Positions 39,454 through 50,241 of a stretch of DNA of 64,000 nucleotides are shown here, piece by piece. The notes beneath the pieces were generated by a model. The model saw nothing but the letters and a program-made list of their open reading frames with translations. It was not told the DNA's origin and searched no databases. The position numbers and the translations under genes were made by a program. Origin of the DNA: an uncultured Caulobacteraceae bacterium (GTDB lineage: Bacteria; Pseudomonadota; Alphaproteobacteria; Caulobacterales; TH1-2); NCBI GenBank assembly GCA_937967425.1, contig CALBST010000301.1, forward strand, positions 6,038-70,037, given 5' to 3'. How positions within the stretch are numbered: position 1 is the stretch's first letter; each line of letters starts with the position of its first letter.

Positions 39454-40460
39454 GCCGCGCTCCGCGTCACATCTACGAGCTTCTCCAGCGCCGCACGCGC
39501 CGCACCGCTATCCAGCGAGTGCTCGGCGATCGGCCGGGCTTCGAGGATATCCACGGCCCTCCCTGCCACAACCAGCGCCGCCGCCGCGTTCAGCGTCACC
39601 GCCGCGCGGTGTCCCGGACGCCCGCGTCCCGCCAAGAGGTCGCGCATTTCCGCGGCGTTCTCCTCCGCGGCGCCGCCGCGAATATCCGGATTGATCTCGG
39701 CATCGACGCTTGCGCGCACCATCGTCACCGCGCCGCGATCGAGCACAGCCACGTTGTTCGCCTCACGATGCTGCGCACTCAATTCATCCAGCCCGCCGGC
39801 TCCATGCACGACCCAAGCCTTCTCGCAGCCAAGCTCGTTGAGCGCGCCCGCGACCGGCTCCAGAAAATCTGAACTGAACACACCCATGAGCTGCCGCTTT
39901 ACCCCGGCCGGGTTTGAAAGCGGTCCGAGCAAATTGAAGATTGTGCGCTTTCCCAGCTCGCGGCGCGCCAAAGCTACATGCCGCATCGCCGGGTGATGGT
40001 TCTGCGCAAACAGAAACGCCACGCCAGCTTCACGCAGCGCACGCTCCAGCGCCGGCAGATCCGCCGTCAGCTTCACGCCGAGCGCTTCCAGCACATCCGC
40101 CGCGCCAGACTTCGAACTCATCGCCCGGTTGCCATGCTTGGCCACCGGCACGCCGCAGCCGGCGACCACAAATGCAACCGCCGTCGAGATATTGAGCGTA
40201 TGCGCGCCATCGCCGCCGGTGCCGCACACATCGATGGCGCCCGCCGGCGCCTCAACTCGCACCATCCGCGAACGCAACGCCCGCGCACCCGCCGCAATCA
40301 GCGGCGCGTGCCCCATCAGCGGCGTCGTCAGCGTCAGGAATTGCTTGATCTCCTCATGCTGGGCGAGCCCATCCATGATCTCGCTGAAAGCGCCATCGAT
40401 GTCGGAGGCCTGCACCGCCGCGCCATCGCGCAGCGAAGCGAGCGTTGCGGACAAGCTCAT
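39450..40460 (-). CDS. trpD: Anthranilate phosphoribosyltransferase
   Basis: The 336-residue enzyme attaches phosphoribose to anthranilate. The PRPP-binding [35 protein letters not shown] and [11 protein letters not shown] are diagnostic. I start at ATG 40460, which overlaps the trpG stop (ATGA); the longer open frame upstream is just trpG read out of frame. Length is typical. Confidence 0.96.
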   Translation of the reverse strand: MSLSATLASLRDGAAVQASDIDGAFSEIMDGLAQHEEIKQFLTLTTPLMGHAPLIAAGARALRSRMVRVEAPAGAIDVCGTGGDGAHTLNISTAVAFVVAGCGVPVAKHGNRAMSSKSGAADVLEALGVKLTADLPALERALREAGVAFLFAQNHHPAMRHVALARRELGKRTIFNLLGPLSNPAGVKRQLMGVFSSDFLEPVAGALNELGCEKAWVVHGAGGLDELSAQHREANNVAVLDRGAVTMVRASVDAEINPDIRGGAAEENAAEMRDLLAGRGRPGHRAAVTLNAAAALVVAGRAVDILEARPIAEHSLDSGAARAALEKLVDVTRSAA

Positions 40461-41032
40461 CGCAGCCCCGCCGCGCTCAGAAAATTCCCGACAATCGCGT
40501 GCCCATGCTCCGACGCGATCGATTCCGGATGAAACTGCACGCCAAACACTGGCCGCGCCTTGTGCGAGAGCCCCATCACTTCGCCATCCGCCGTCTCCGC
40601 GTCGATGACCAGTTCCGCCGGAAATGTCGCCCGCTTCACCGCCAGCGAGTGATAGCGCGTCGCCCGAAACGGGGAGGGCAGGCCGCGAAACACCCCCCCG
40701 CCACGATGCGTCACCTCGGACACTTTGCCGTGCATGATCTCCTGTGCGCGCACCACATCGCCGCCGAACGCTTGTCCCATCGCCTGGTGACCCAAGCACA
40801 CGCCGAACATGGGCAGATCGTCCGGCGCCTTCGCCAACAGCTCCAAGCAAATGCCGGCTTCGTTCGGCGTACACGGCCCTGGCGATAAGATCACCGCCTT
40901 CGGCTTCTTCTTCAGCACGTCGGTGACCGTCAGCGCATCGTTGCGCACCACCTCGGCTCGCACGCCAAAGTCCTCGACGTAATGGACGAGGTTATAAACA
41001 AAGCTGTCGTAATTATCGATGACGAGGATCAT
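40457..41032 (-). CDS. trpG: Anthranilate synthase component II (glutamine amidotransferase)
   Basis: The 191-residue class I glutamine amidotransferase provides ammonia to TrpE. It opens MILVIDNYDSFVYNLVHY, has the nucleophile Cys in GVCLGHQAMGQAFGG (about residue 79) and the His-Glu pair in VQFHPESIAS. It heads the trpG-trpD-trpC run. It lies about 0.7 kb downstream of trpE, with one unrelated gene between. Confidence 0.96.
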   Translation of the reverse strand: MILVIDNYDSFVYNLVHYVEDFGVRAEVVRNDALTVTDVLKKKPKAVILSPGPCTPNEAGICLELLAKAPDDLPMFGVCLGHQAMGQAFGGDVVRAQEIMHGKVSEVTHRGGGVFRGLPSPFRATRYHSLAVKRATFPAELVIDAETADGEVMGLSHKARPVFGVQFHPESIASEHGHAIVGNFLSAAGLR

Positions 41033-41156
41033 GGGGCAGGCGGCCTCAAGGCAAGCGGAAGACGAGCAGGTTCAAACAGTCGTCAAACGCGCCATCGTGC
41101 GGAGGCCAGCCAGAGCATCATCCGGTGCAACCTAGCCCAGCGCCGGCGCAAAAGAA

Positions 41157-41182
41157 ATGGCGAGACCTCGCGGTCTCGCCAT
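41157..41182 (-). terminator. Strong hairpin terminator after the small secreted protein gene
   Basis: An 11-base perfect stem (41157-41167 with 41172-41182) encloses the loop TCGC. On the minus strand it is followed by TTTCTTTT, right after the stop of the gene at 41207. It also has CCTTTT on the plus side. It separates the secreted-protein gene from trpG, so trpGDC probably needs its own promoter or read-through. Confidence 0.8.
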
Positions 41183-41206
41183 CCTTTTCAGGCGAATCTC
41201 GGGCCG

Positions 41207-41638
41207 TTAGCGGCCTGGCCCCAACTGCAGCGCCGCCAGTTGCGCGCGGTTCAGGTCGTCGGTCGTGTAGCGTCCGTCAGCGACAGCCGTTTGCACGGGC
41301 TCCGGCAATTCCGCTGAGACTTCGGCGGCTGACTCAGCCGTGCCGGTAGCGCCAGTTTGGGACGCGGCGACTTGCGGCGAGGCTTCAGCTTCCGCGCTGA
41401 TCGTCGCGCCGGCGCCTTCGGTTGTTTCAATGGCAGCTTCGGCCGTCTCAGACGCCTGTGTGGTTGCTTCCTCTGCTGCTTCGGTCGTCGGATCAGTCAC
41501 CGTTGCGGTGTTCGTCTGCGCCTGGGATTGAACTTGAGGCGAGATCGTCCCTTGCGCTGTGGCGTCGACTTGCGCGAACGCCGGCGCGGCAAAAGCGAGC
41601 GCGGCGGTTGCCGTTGAGGCGATGAGCAGTTTCTTCAT
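41207..41638 (-). CDS. Small exported Ala/Thr/Glu-rich protein
   Basis: The 143-residue product has a textbook signal peptide (MKKLLIASTATAALAFAAPAFAQ, cut after AFA near residue 22). The mature part is low complexity, dominated by Ala, Thr, Glu and Ser, until a conserved-looking end PVQTAVADGRYTTDDLNRAQ. I place the start at ATG 41638, nine bases from GGAG, rather than 41644. I do not recognise the family. It stands between trpE and trpG with its own terminator, so it is an insertion into the trp genes. Confidence 0.72.
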   Translation of the reverse strand: MKKLLIASTATAALAFAAPAFAQVDATAQGTISPQVQSQAQTNTATVTDPTTEAAEEATTQASETAEAAIETTEGAGATISAEAEASPQVAASQTGATGTAESAAEVSAELPEPVQTAVADGRYTTDDLNRAQLAALQLGPGR

Positions 41639-41763
41639 GTTCATTGTCTCCGAGCATGCTGGAGGGAGGTTCCAGCTTTGAAAGGACGGGGACAAACGCG
41701 CGATCCCTCGGTTCGGGGCCACGGAACTTCGCTTAAATGACTGTAAGCGCGGAACCTGCGCCG

Positions 41764-43311
41764 CTAAGCGTAACGCCAAGCTTCAGCCGCCGCGCGAAAC
41801 AACGCGCGCGACTTGTGCAGTGTTTCCTGCAATTCAAGTTCCGCATCGCTGTCCAGCACGACGCCGCCGCCGGCTTGCACATAAAGCGCGCCGTCTTTCA
41901 CGATCGCCGTGCGCAGTGCGATGCAGGTGTCCATATCGCCGCCCGCGCCGAAATAGCCCACCCCGCCGGCATAGATGCCGCGCTTGTGCGGCTCGACTTC
42001 GTTGATGATCTCCATGGCGCGGATCTTCGGGGCCCCAGTTACGGTCCCGTGCGGAAAACCTGCAAGAAGCGCATCGAGCGCTGTCAGGCCATCGGCCAAT
42101 TCGCCTTCGACGTTGGAGACGATGTGCATCACGTGGCTATAGCGTTCGATAGTGAACGCCTCGGTCACGCGCACGTGCTGAGAGCCGGCGCTCGCCGTCG
42201 CCGCGTTTGATCCGGCTTTTGCGCCACGCACCGCGACCCGCCCAAGATCGTTGCGCGCCAGGTCAACCAGCATCAAATGCTCGGCGCGCTCCTTCGGATC
42301 GGCCAGCAATTCTTCCTCAAGCGCATGATCCTCCGCCGGCGTTGCCCCACGCGGACGCGTTCCGGCGATGGGCCGGATGGTGATCGTATCGCCGCGCTTG
42401 CGGACAAGGATCTCAGGACTGGATCCCACCACCGCGAAATCGGCGAAGTTCAGATAGTAGAGAAAAGGCGAGGGGTTCAGCCGCCGCAGCGAACGATAAA
42501 GCGCGAACGGCGGCGCTTTGAGCGGCGCAGAGAAACGCTGGCTCGGCACCACCTGAAAAATATCGCCTGCCCGGCAATAGTCTTTGCATTTGGCCACAAG
42601 CGCTCGATACGCCTCTGGCGTTGTGTTGGAGCGCGGCTCCACCACCTCGGGCGTTGCCTCAACAACGCGCTTCTTCGCCAACGGCCGATCCAACGCGCGC
42701 CAAACGCGATTGAGCCGCTCCCGCGCCGCCTCGTACGCCGCTTCTGCGCTTTGTCCCGCCCGCTTACGCGCTGGCGTAATGAGCGTGATCTCGCCGGTGA
42801 CGTTGTCGAACACCGCCACGATGGTCGGCCGCACGAGCAGAGCCTCCGGCGTTCCAATCGGGTCGGCTGCTTTTTCGGGCAGGCGTTCGACCAGGCGCAC
42901 CATGTCATAGCCCAGATACCCAAACAGCCCCGCCGCCATCGGCGGCAGATGCGCCGGCAGATCAAGCGCCGAGCGCGTGAGCAGTTTGCGCAAACTCTTC
43001 AATGGCGCATCACGTTGCGGCCGGAACGCGCTCTCGCCAAACCCGCCTCGGCTGATCTCGGCGCGCCCGTCACGCACGCGCCACACGAGATCGGGTTTCA
43101 GCCCAATGATGGAATAGCGGCCACGAAAATCGCCGCCTTGCACGCTTTCAAGCAAAAACGAGCCGGGTTTGTCGGCGCCCAGCTTCAGCATTGCCGCCAC
43201 CGGCGTCTCCAGATCGGAGACGCGCCTCATCCAGACGACGCCCCCGCCCAGCGCGTGCGCTTTGGTGTAAGCGGCCAGCGCCGGTTCCAGCGCGGGCTCG
43301 CTTAAGCTCAT
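41764..43311 (-). CDS. trpE: Anthranilate synthase component I
   Basis: The 515-residue enzyme converts chorismate to anthranilate. The tryptophan-feedback motif LLES is in SFLLESVQGG (about residue 48), and the chorismate domain has QVVPSQRFS, NPSPFLYYLNF, GTRPRG, LVDLARNDLGRV and TGAPKIRAMEII. ATG 43311 overlaps the ppiD-like stop by four bases; the longer frame upstream is a shadow. The protein is not fused to TrpG, unlike in some rhizobia. Confidence 0.96.
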   Translation of the reverse strand: MSLSEPALEPALAAYTKAHALGGGVVWMRRVSDLETPVAAMLKLGADKPGSFLLESVQGGDFRGRYSIIGLKPDLVWRVRDGRAEISRGGFGESAFRPQRDAPLKSLRKLLTRSALDLPAHLPPMAAGLFGYLGYDMVRLVERLPEKAADPIGTPEALLVRPTIVAVFDNVTGEITLITPARKRAGQSAEAAYEAARERLNRVWRALDRPLAKKRVVEATPEVVEPRSNTTPEAYRALVAKCKDYCRAGDIFQVVPSQRFSAPLKAPPFALYRSLRRLNPSPFLYYLNFADFAVVGSSPEILVRKRGDTITIRPIAGTRPRGATPAEDHALEEELLADPKERAEHLMLVDLARNDLGRVAVRGAKAGSNAATASAGSQHVRVTEAFTIERYSHVMHIVSNVEGELADGLTALDALLAGFPHGTVTGAPKIRAMEIINEVEPHKRGIYAGGVGYFGAGGDMDTCIALRTAIVKDGALYVQAGGGVVLDSDAELELQETLHKSRALFRAAAEAWRYA

Positions 43312-45266
43312 TGTTGCGCGTCTTCGCCGGTCGCGTTCGAGGCGCGATAGACGTTGCTGATCACGCGTTCGTTGCGGCGCGGATTCATCGACGTAACGAT
43401 CTGGGCCTGAATAGACTCCGCTAAGCTGGACGTGACGCCGCAATAGGGCGGCGCGCCAACTTGCAGCGCCTCCTGGAGGCATGGGCGCTCGGCGTAAAGC
43501 CGGGTCGCTTCAAGCACCTGGGGATCAGCGGCGGCGATGTCGGCGCGATTGATGCGCTCTACGACGGCGACGGCGACGCCCGAACCGCCCACATCGCTGA
43601 ATGCGGTTCCCTCAGCCACCGCAAACATCTGCCCGGCCAATCCTCGCGGCAGGGCCTGGGCCGCGCTGCGGCGATCGATGGTGCGGGACGAGATCACAAC
43701 GCGGGCGCGGTTGGCCGCCGCCGCTTGCGCCAGTGTTTGCCCGCCATTGACGGCGGCGACGATCGTCTCGCCTAATTCACGCAGGCGGCGCACGCGCTCA
43801 CGCTGCATCCACGCTTGAACGAGATCGGCGCGCACTTCCTCAAGCGGACGCACGCTTGCCGGAATGATGCGATCGACCCCGGCGATCACGTCAGCTTCAC
43901 CGGCGGGCACGAAATCGGTGGCCTCACCCTCGGGCGTTTGGAACGCCGCGGCGATGACCTCGTCGTGGCCCTGAAGCGCTTCGATCGGCTGACCTTGTTG
44001 ATTGCGTCCGCCAGCCTCGACGGCGTCGATGGTCACAACCGTCAGCCCGCTTTGGCGCGCGGCGTCCGCTAGCGAAGCGCCGCCCGCGCGAGCGTCCTCG
44101 AACGCGCCGATCGCGGCGTTCAGCAGATCGTGCGCCTCGTCTGCGGCGATTGCGTCGCGAATGTCGCCACGCAGTTCTGCGAAGTTCGGCGCCACGGCGG
44201 GGGTGGAGTCCTCGACGCGAACGACGACGAACGGGGAAAGTTCGCCGCGCGCGACAATGGCCGGGCCGCGCACCTGCGCGCGGAACACCGCCTCGCCAAC
44301 CGAGCGGTCCGGCACTTCAGCCTGCGATTGGCCTTCGCCGCGTGTCACCTGCAGGCCCATAGCCTGAGCCACCGCAGCCGCGCTTTCACCGCGATTGAGC
44401 CGCGCCGCGGCGTCGTTGGCTTGTTGCTCAGTGGACGCGGCGATGCGGACGTAAGTTCGCCGTTCCGGGCGCGTCAGTTGCGCGGCGCGGGCGTCGAACT
44501 CTTCGCGAATGCGCGCTTCCGGCACTTGCACGCGCGCTGCGAAATCCGACGGGCGCGCATAGACCAGCGTGAGCGCCCGGAACTCCGGCAGCCGCAGCGC
44601 TTCCTGGCTGTCTTCATAGAACGCTTGAATTTGGGCTTCGTTCGGTTGCGGTATCGTCCCAACCAGCGAAGCCGGCGCCTCTGCAACGGAGACGACACGC
44701 GTTTCGGCATCGAACGCATAAGTCAGTGCGCCGAAGCTTGTCGGCGCGCGAACGCCCGCCATCAGCGATTGGATTAGCATCTGCGTCGTGAGGTCGCCGC
44801 GCACGTCGCGCTCGAACTCTTGCTCGGTGTAGCGCATCTGTTGAAGGAACGCATTGTAGGCGGCGGGGTCGAAGCTGCCGGTCACGGCGTTGTTCACGGC
44901 TGGGATTTCGGCAATGCGCGCTGCGACTTGTTCGTCGCTTGCGCTCACGCCGATCTTGTCGGCGTACACATACATGGCGACGCGGCTAATCATGCCTTCG
45001 AGCAGCCGCAGGTGCAGGCCGGCGTCGATCGCTTCCTGTTGGCTAATATTGTTGCCGTTGGCGCGCTCGCCGCGCAGCGTCAAGTCGATCTCACGAGTGA
45101 GCTCAGGTGGCGTGATGTTGCGTCCGCCGACGGTCGCCACCGCGTTGCCGGCCGTGAGATTGAGCCCGTCCTGCGGAACGAGGAACATCACCATCGCCAA
45201 GCCCACCAGCAGCACGATGATGGTCGCGATCCAGCCGCGGGTCATATTCCGAAATTGCAGAAGCAT
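43308..45266 (-). CDS. PpiD-like peptidyl-prolyl isomerase, membrane anchored
   Basis: The 652-residue protein has a short cytosolic start MLLQFRNMTRGW, one membrane helix (about residues 13-33) and a large periplasmic part with a SurA-N-like domain (about 45-200), a parvulin-type PPIase region (about 230-370) and a long C-terminal part. This is the PpiD/SurA_N layout of a periplasmic folding factor. ATG 45266 is preceded by GGAA and a good promoter. It is co-transcribed with trpE (four-base overlap), an arrangement seen in several alphaproteobacteria. Confidence 0.87.
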   Translation of the reverse strand: MLLQFRNMTRGWIATIIVLLVGLAMVMFLVPQDGLNLTAGNAVATVGGRNITPPELTREIDLTLRGERANGNNISQQEAIDAGLHLRLLEGMISRVAMYVYADKIGVSASDEQVAARIAEIPAVNNAVTGSFDPAAYNAFLQQMRYTEQEFERDVRGDLTTQMLIQSLMAGVRAPTSFGALTYAFDAETRVVSVAEAPASLVGTIPQPNEAQIQAFYEDSQEALRLPEFRALTLVYARPSDFAARVQVPEARIREEFDARAAQLTRPERRTYVRIAASTEQQANDAAARLNRGESAAAVAQAMGLQVTRGEGQSQAEVPDRSVGEAVFRAQVRGPAIVARGELSPFVVVRVEDSTPAVAPNFAELRGDIRDAIAADEAHDLLNAAIGAFEDARAGGASLADAARQSGLTVVTIDAVEAGGRNQQGQPIEALQGHDEVIAAAFQTPEGEATDFVPAGEADVIAGVDRIIPASVRPLEEVRADLVQAWMQRERVRRLRELGETIVAAVNGGQTLAQAAAANRARVVISSRTIDRRSAAQALPRGLAGQMFAVAEGTAFSDVGGSGVAVAVVERINRADIAAADPQVLEATRLYAERPCLQEALQVGAPPYCGVTSSLAESIQAQIVTSMNPRRNERVISNVYRASNATGEDAQQ

Positions 45267-45294
45267 GTGACGTTCCGTATGCGTGAGGCGGCGG

Positions 45295-45323
45295 ACCATA
45301 GAGAGCCCCCCCGGACGGGGCAA
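45295..45323 (-). promoter_or_regulatory. Putative promoter of ppiD-like/trpE
   Basis: On the minus strand TTGCCC (45318-45323) and TATGGT (45295-45300) are separated by exactly 17 bases, giving a start about 20 bases before the ATG at 45266. It lies in the 98-base divergent gap shared with tpiA. Confidence 0.5.
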
Positions 45324-45364
45324 TTGCCGCACGCCGCCGCAGCGGCTCTGACGAGGGGAGAGGT

Positions 45365-46120
45365 ATGGGCGCTCGTAAGCCGTTGATCGCTGGGAACTGG
45401 AAAATGTTCGGCCGCATGGGTGATTTGGCCGAACTCGGCGCCCTTGCCGAAACGATCGGCCCCGCCGCCGCCAAGATCGACGTGCTGATCTGCCCGCCGG
45501 CCGTCTACATCCCACCCGCCGCCTGGCAGACCCGCGACAAACCCATCCTGATTGGGGCGCAGGATTGCAGCCCCAACGCCGCTGACGCCGCCCGCACGGG
45601 CGAAATCAGCGCCGCCATGTTGGCCGATGCGGGCGCCAAGTACGTCATCGTCGGCCATTCCGAGCGCCGCCAGTATCACAAAGAGAGCGATGAACTCGTG
45701 CGCCAGAAGGCCGAGGCCGCCATCGCCGCGGGCCTCACGCCAATCGTCTGTGTTGGCGAAACCCAGGCTGAGCGCGCCGCCGGCAAAGTGGCGGAAGTTG
45801 TTGGCGCGCAAGTAAAACGCAGCGCGCCAGGGCAGGGCGCTTTCGTCGTCGCGTACGAGCCGGTCTGGGCAATCGGGGGAAACTCCACCCCTACGCTCGT
45901 CGAGATCGGCGAGGTCCACACACTCATCCGGGAAACGCTCGGCGGGCTTTTCGGCGCTCGGGCGAACGAGACCCGTATTCTCTACGGCGGTTCGGTTGGG
46001 CCAAAGAATGCGGGCGAGATATTCACCGTAGACGGTGTGGACGGCGCCCTCGTGGGGCGTGCAAGCCTGAAAGCGGCTGACTTTTCGGCCATTATTCTGG
46101 GTCACCCGGCTGCAGCATAG
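45365..46120 (+). CDS. tpiA: Triose-phosphate isomerase
   Basis: The 251-residue TIM barrel interconverts dihydroxyacetone phosphate and glyceraldehyde 3-phosphate. Catalytic residues are visible: Lys in LIAGNWKMFGR (about residue 13), His in VIVGHSERRQ (about 96-105) and Glu in AYEPVWAIGG (about 162-171). The phosphate loop YGGSVGPKN is near 210. GAGGGGAGAGG precedes the ATG. Divergent from the ppiD-like gene. Confidence 0.96.
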   Translation: MGARKPLIAGNWKMFGRMGDLAELGALAETIGPAAAKIDVLICPPAVYIPPAAWQTRDKPILIGAQDCSPNAADAARTGEISAAMLADAGAKYVIVGHSERRQYHKESDELVRQKAEAAIAAGLTPIVCVGETQAERAAGKVAEVVGAQVKRSAPGQGAFVVAYEPVWAIGGNSTPTLVEIGEVHTLIRETLGGLFGARANETRILYGGSVGPKNAGEIFTVDGVDGALVGRASLKAADFSAIILGHPAAA

Positions 46121-46232
46121 GGATGCGCTGCGACGGGCTGGCGTTTAGGATCGGCCTCAGCTATTGAGCGCCCTTTCGCGCGCGCCCATGTTAGGGCGCG
46201 AGCCAAGCGGTGCGTGGGAGACGGGCAGTCAG

Positions 46233-46967
46233 ATGGAATTGATCGTTCTCAGCATCCATTTGCTCGTGTGCATGTGCCTCATCGGGCTCGTGCTTCTGCA
46301 GCGCTCCGAAGGTGGGGCGCTCGGCATGGGCGGTGGCGGCGGCGGTTCGCTGATGACAGGCCGCGGCGCAGCCGACGCGCTTGCCAAGATGACCTCCGTC
46401 GCTGGCGGCTTCTTCATCGTGACATCTCTTAGTCTCACTTTGATTTCCGGCGCCGCGAGCACCAGCAACGGGCGTTCGGTCATGGATCTGTTGCCGGCCC
46501 AAACCGCGCCCGCGACCACGACTGCGCCAACGGCCACGGAAGAGCCCGCGGCGGCGCCCGAAACCACGCCGGACCCGACTGAGGGCCGCGCGCCCTCGAC
46601 CAACCAATTCGCCCTCGGCCCCAGCAGCGCAGCCGCGAGCACTCCAGCTCCGCCGCCGGCGTCCGCCGCGACGACGCGCGCCGGCCCGATCGAGAACCGC
46701 CCGACGCAAACCGCCGCCACGACGCCGCAGCGTCAGCCGGCAAGCACAGGCGCCACGCCGACGACGCAACGTACCGCTCCCGCAACGACCCCGGCGTCGA
46801 CGCAGCCCGCAACGACACAGCGCCAAACTCCGCCGGCGACCACGCCGGCCAATGGCGCGGTGACGGGCATCGACCTCACAACTGATAACCAGCTCGCTAC
46901 CGAATCGAGCGACTCTGCTAACGGAGTTGCCGTAGTACGGCGCGAACGCGCCGGTCCCGACCAATAA
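46233..46967 (+). CDS. secG: Preprotein translocase subunit SecG with a long tail
   Basis: The N-terminal 75 or so residues are SecG: a first helix VLSIHLLVCMCLIGLVLLQ, the loop QRSEGGALGMGGGGGGSLM, and a second helix GGFFIVTSLSLTLISGA. It forms the auxiliary subunit of SecYEG. The remaining 150 or so residues are a Thr/Ala/Pro/Gln-rich low-complexity tail with repeated TPAxT-like units, making 244 residues instead of about 110. ATG 46233 is chosen because upstream codons do not look like SecG. The tpiA-secG-pyrG order is common. Confidence 0.9.
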   Translation: MELIVLSIHLLVCMCLIGLVLLQRSEGGALGMGGGGGGSLMTGRGAADALAKMTSVAGGFFIVTSLSLTLISGAASTSNGRSVMDLLPAQTAPATTTAPTATEEPAAAPETTPDPTEGRAPSTNQFALGPSSAAASTPAPPPASAATTRAGPIENRPTQTAATTPQRQPASTGATPTTQRTAPATTPASTQPATTQRQTPPATTPANGAVTGIDLTTDNQLATESSDSANGVAVVRRERAGPDQ

Positions 46968-47016
46968 GCGCGTAAAGCTCGGGTCTCGGGGCGCGCAGAA
47001 CGCAAACCGGGGCTGA

Positions 47017-48663
<1,647 letters not shown>

Positions 48664-48709
48664 GACGTTTTTCGTCGACAGCTCGGACCTGCCACTTTAG
48701 GCGAACTAC

Positions 48710-49264
48710 ATGATCTTCGTACTCACGCAGGCCGCCGCTGACGTCGCGCCACAAGACTCCTCAAACGGCGGCGCTGTCGTCGCGCTGTTCCTCATTATCG
48801 CCGCCGTCGCGCTTTGGATCGCGTTCCGTGCGTTCATCCGCGGCCTGCAAGCCAAGAAAACCGAAGCCGCCACCGGCGGCGATTTTACCGGCTATGCGCT
48901 GCAAGCTCTCGTCAACGCAGCCAAGCTCGATGGCCGCGTCAACGATGAAGAAAAGCGCGCCATCACCATCGCCATGCGCGAAATCGGCGGCGAAGCCTTC
49001 GAAGCGGTTAAGGTGGAGGAGGCGTTCGCGCGTCCTGGCCTCAATAAGGACGAGCTGATTTCATTCCTCGCCGCCCGCTCGCGCGCCTTCACCCGCGATC
49101 AGAAGGTCGCTCTGCTGAAAGCGCTGATGGCTGTCTTCGTCTCGGACGGGAAATTCGAAGAGACCGAACACAGCGCGCTGATCGATTACACCGCCGCGAT
49201 CGGTTTCGACCGTCAGGGCGTCCCCGAAATGCTGCGCGGCTTCGCGCGCGGCAGCATCACCTAA
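48710..49264 (+). CDS. TerB-like domain membrane protein
   Basis: The 184-residue protein has one N-terminal membrane helix (about residues 22-45, VVALFLIIAAVALWIAF) and a cytosolic helical domain with acidic loops of TerB/DUF533 type, including AAKLDGRVNDEEKRAI and AVFVSDGKFEETEHSAL. Those two helix-acid repeats are what TerB proteins use to bind metal. Function in this organism is unknown; tellurite resistance cannot be claimed from one domain. Convergent with the next gene, overlapping by four bases. Confidence 0.75.
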   Translation: MIFVLTQAAADVAPQDSSNGGAVVALFLIIAAVALWIAFRAFIRGLQAKKTEAATGGDFTGYALQALVNAAKLDGRVNDEEKRAITIAMREIGGEAFEAVKVEEAFARPGLNKDELISFLAARSRAFTRDQKVALLKALMAVFVSDGKFEETEHSALIDYTAAIGFDRQGVPEMLRGFARGSIT

Positions 49265-50118
49265 GCCGTCACCCGCTCAGCGAACGCCGTCACATCGTCC
49301 AATGTCGGCGCGCGCCCGCGCAACGGCCGCGACAGCGCCAGCATGATGTCGACGTGATTGACGCCGGGATAAATCTTCGTCTCTACCGGCGCGCCAGCCG
49401 CGCGCAGCGCTGCTTCCAACCCGCGTATATTGCGCGGTCCAACCGTCGTATCGGCGTCACCCCATAGCAGCAGGGCAGGCGGCGCGTCGCCGCGCGCAAA
49501 ATGCACTGGCTGCGTCAGCGCCGCATCCGGCGCCTGCCCGAAGGCGTTGCGCGTCGCATCGACGTCGAAGGGCAAGAAATCATACGGCCCAGCCAGGCCC
49601 GCCACCCCGCGCACGCGCGCCGCATCAACACCGGCGTCGCGCAGATAGCGGGCATCAAGCGCCAGCATCATCGCGTTGTACGCGCCGGCGGAGTGCCCAA
49701 CCAAAACGATCCGCGAAGCATCACCGCCGAACTCGGCAACGTGATCGGCAGCCCACCGCACCGCCGCCGCGCAATCTTCGATGAACGCCGGAAAGCGCAC
49801 GCCCGGCACAAGCCGATAGTCCGGAATCACCGTGACGAACCCGCGCGACGCCAGCGCCGCACCCGCAAACGCGTAGTCGTCCTTGTTTCCGCTCGCCCAT
49901 GAGCCGCCATAGATGAACACGATCACCGGCTTCGGGCCTGCGCCCTCCGGCGCATAAACGTCCAGGCGCTGCCGCGCCTCTGGCCCGAACGCGATATCGC
50001 GCGCCACCCGCCGCCCCTCCCGATCCCGAGGCGCCAGCGCGTTGAACGCCCCTAGGGAAGGGGTGCAGGCAGCCGTGAGGGCGGAAAGGGCGGAGGAGAG
50101 GAGGGCGCGGCGCTTCAT
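49261..50118 (-). CDS. Alpha/beta hydrolase (carboxylesterase-like) lipoprotein
   Basis: The 285-residue protein carries a lipoprotein-like signal (lipobox TAAC about residues 14-17 from ATG 50118). The hydrolase core has the oxyanion motif FIYGGSWASGN, the nucleophile elbow VGHSAGAYNA (Ser about 142), the acid in LWGDADTTVG and His in GVNHVDIM. All triad residues are present. It belongs to the esterase/lipase (DUF-type BD-FAE or hormone-sensitive-lipase-like) group; substrate unknown. Its stop overlaps the TerB-like stop. Confidence 0.82.
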   Translation of the reverse strand: MKRRALLSSALSALTAACTPSLGAFNALAPRDREGRRVARDIAFGPEARQRLDVYAPEGAGPKPVIVFIYGGSWASGNKDDYAFAGAALASRGFVTVIPDYRLVPGVRFPAFIEDCAAAVRWAADHVAEFGGDASRIVLVGHSAGAYNAMMLALDARYLRDAGVDAARVRGVAGLAGPYDFLPFDVDATRNAFGQAPDAALTQPVHFARGDAPPALLLWGDADTTVGPRNIRGLEAALRAAGAPVETKIYPGVNHVDIMLALSRPLRGRAPTLDDVTAFAERVTA

Positions 50119-50241
50119 TGCTCCGTAATACGCCGGATCGCCCGGCCCGGATGCCCCCATGCATCCAAACCGCCCCTGCCGCGCATCCTCAACACAACAG
50201 ACGGGCAAGGTGCGCCCGGCTCACGGTAGGGGAGTTCCTTT

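Noticed and set aside
46181..46200. 7-base stem CGCGCCC/GGGCGCG before secG as a terminator
   Set aside because: No T tract follows and short G/C stems are common at this base composition.
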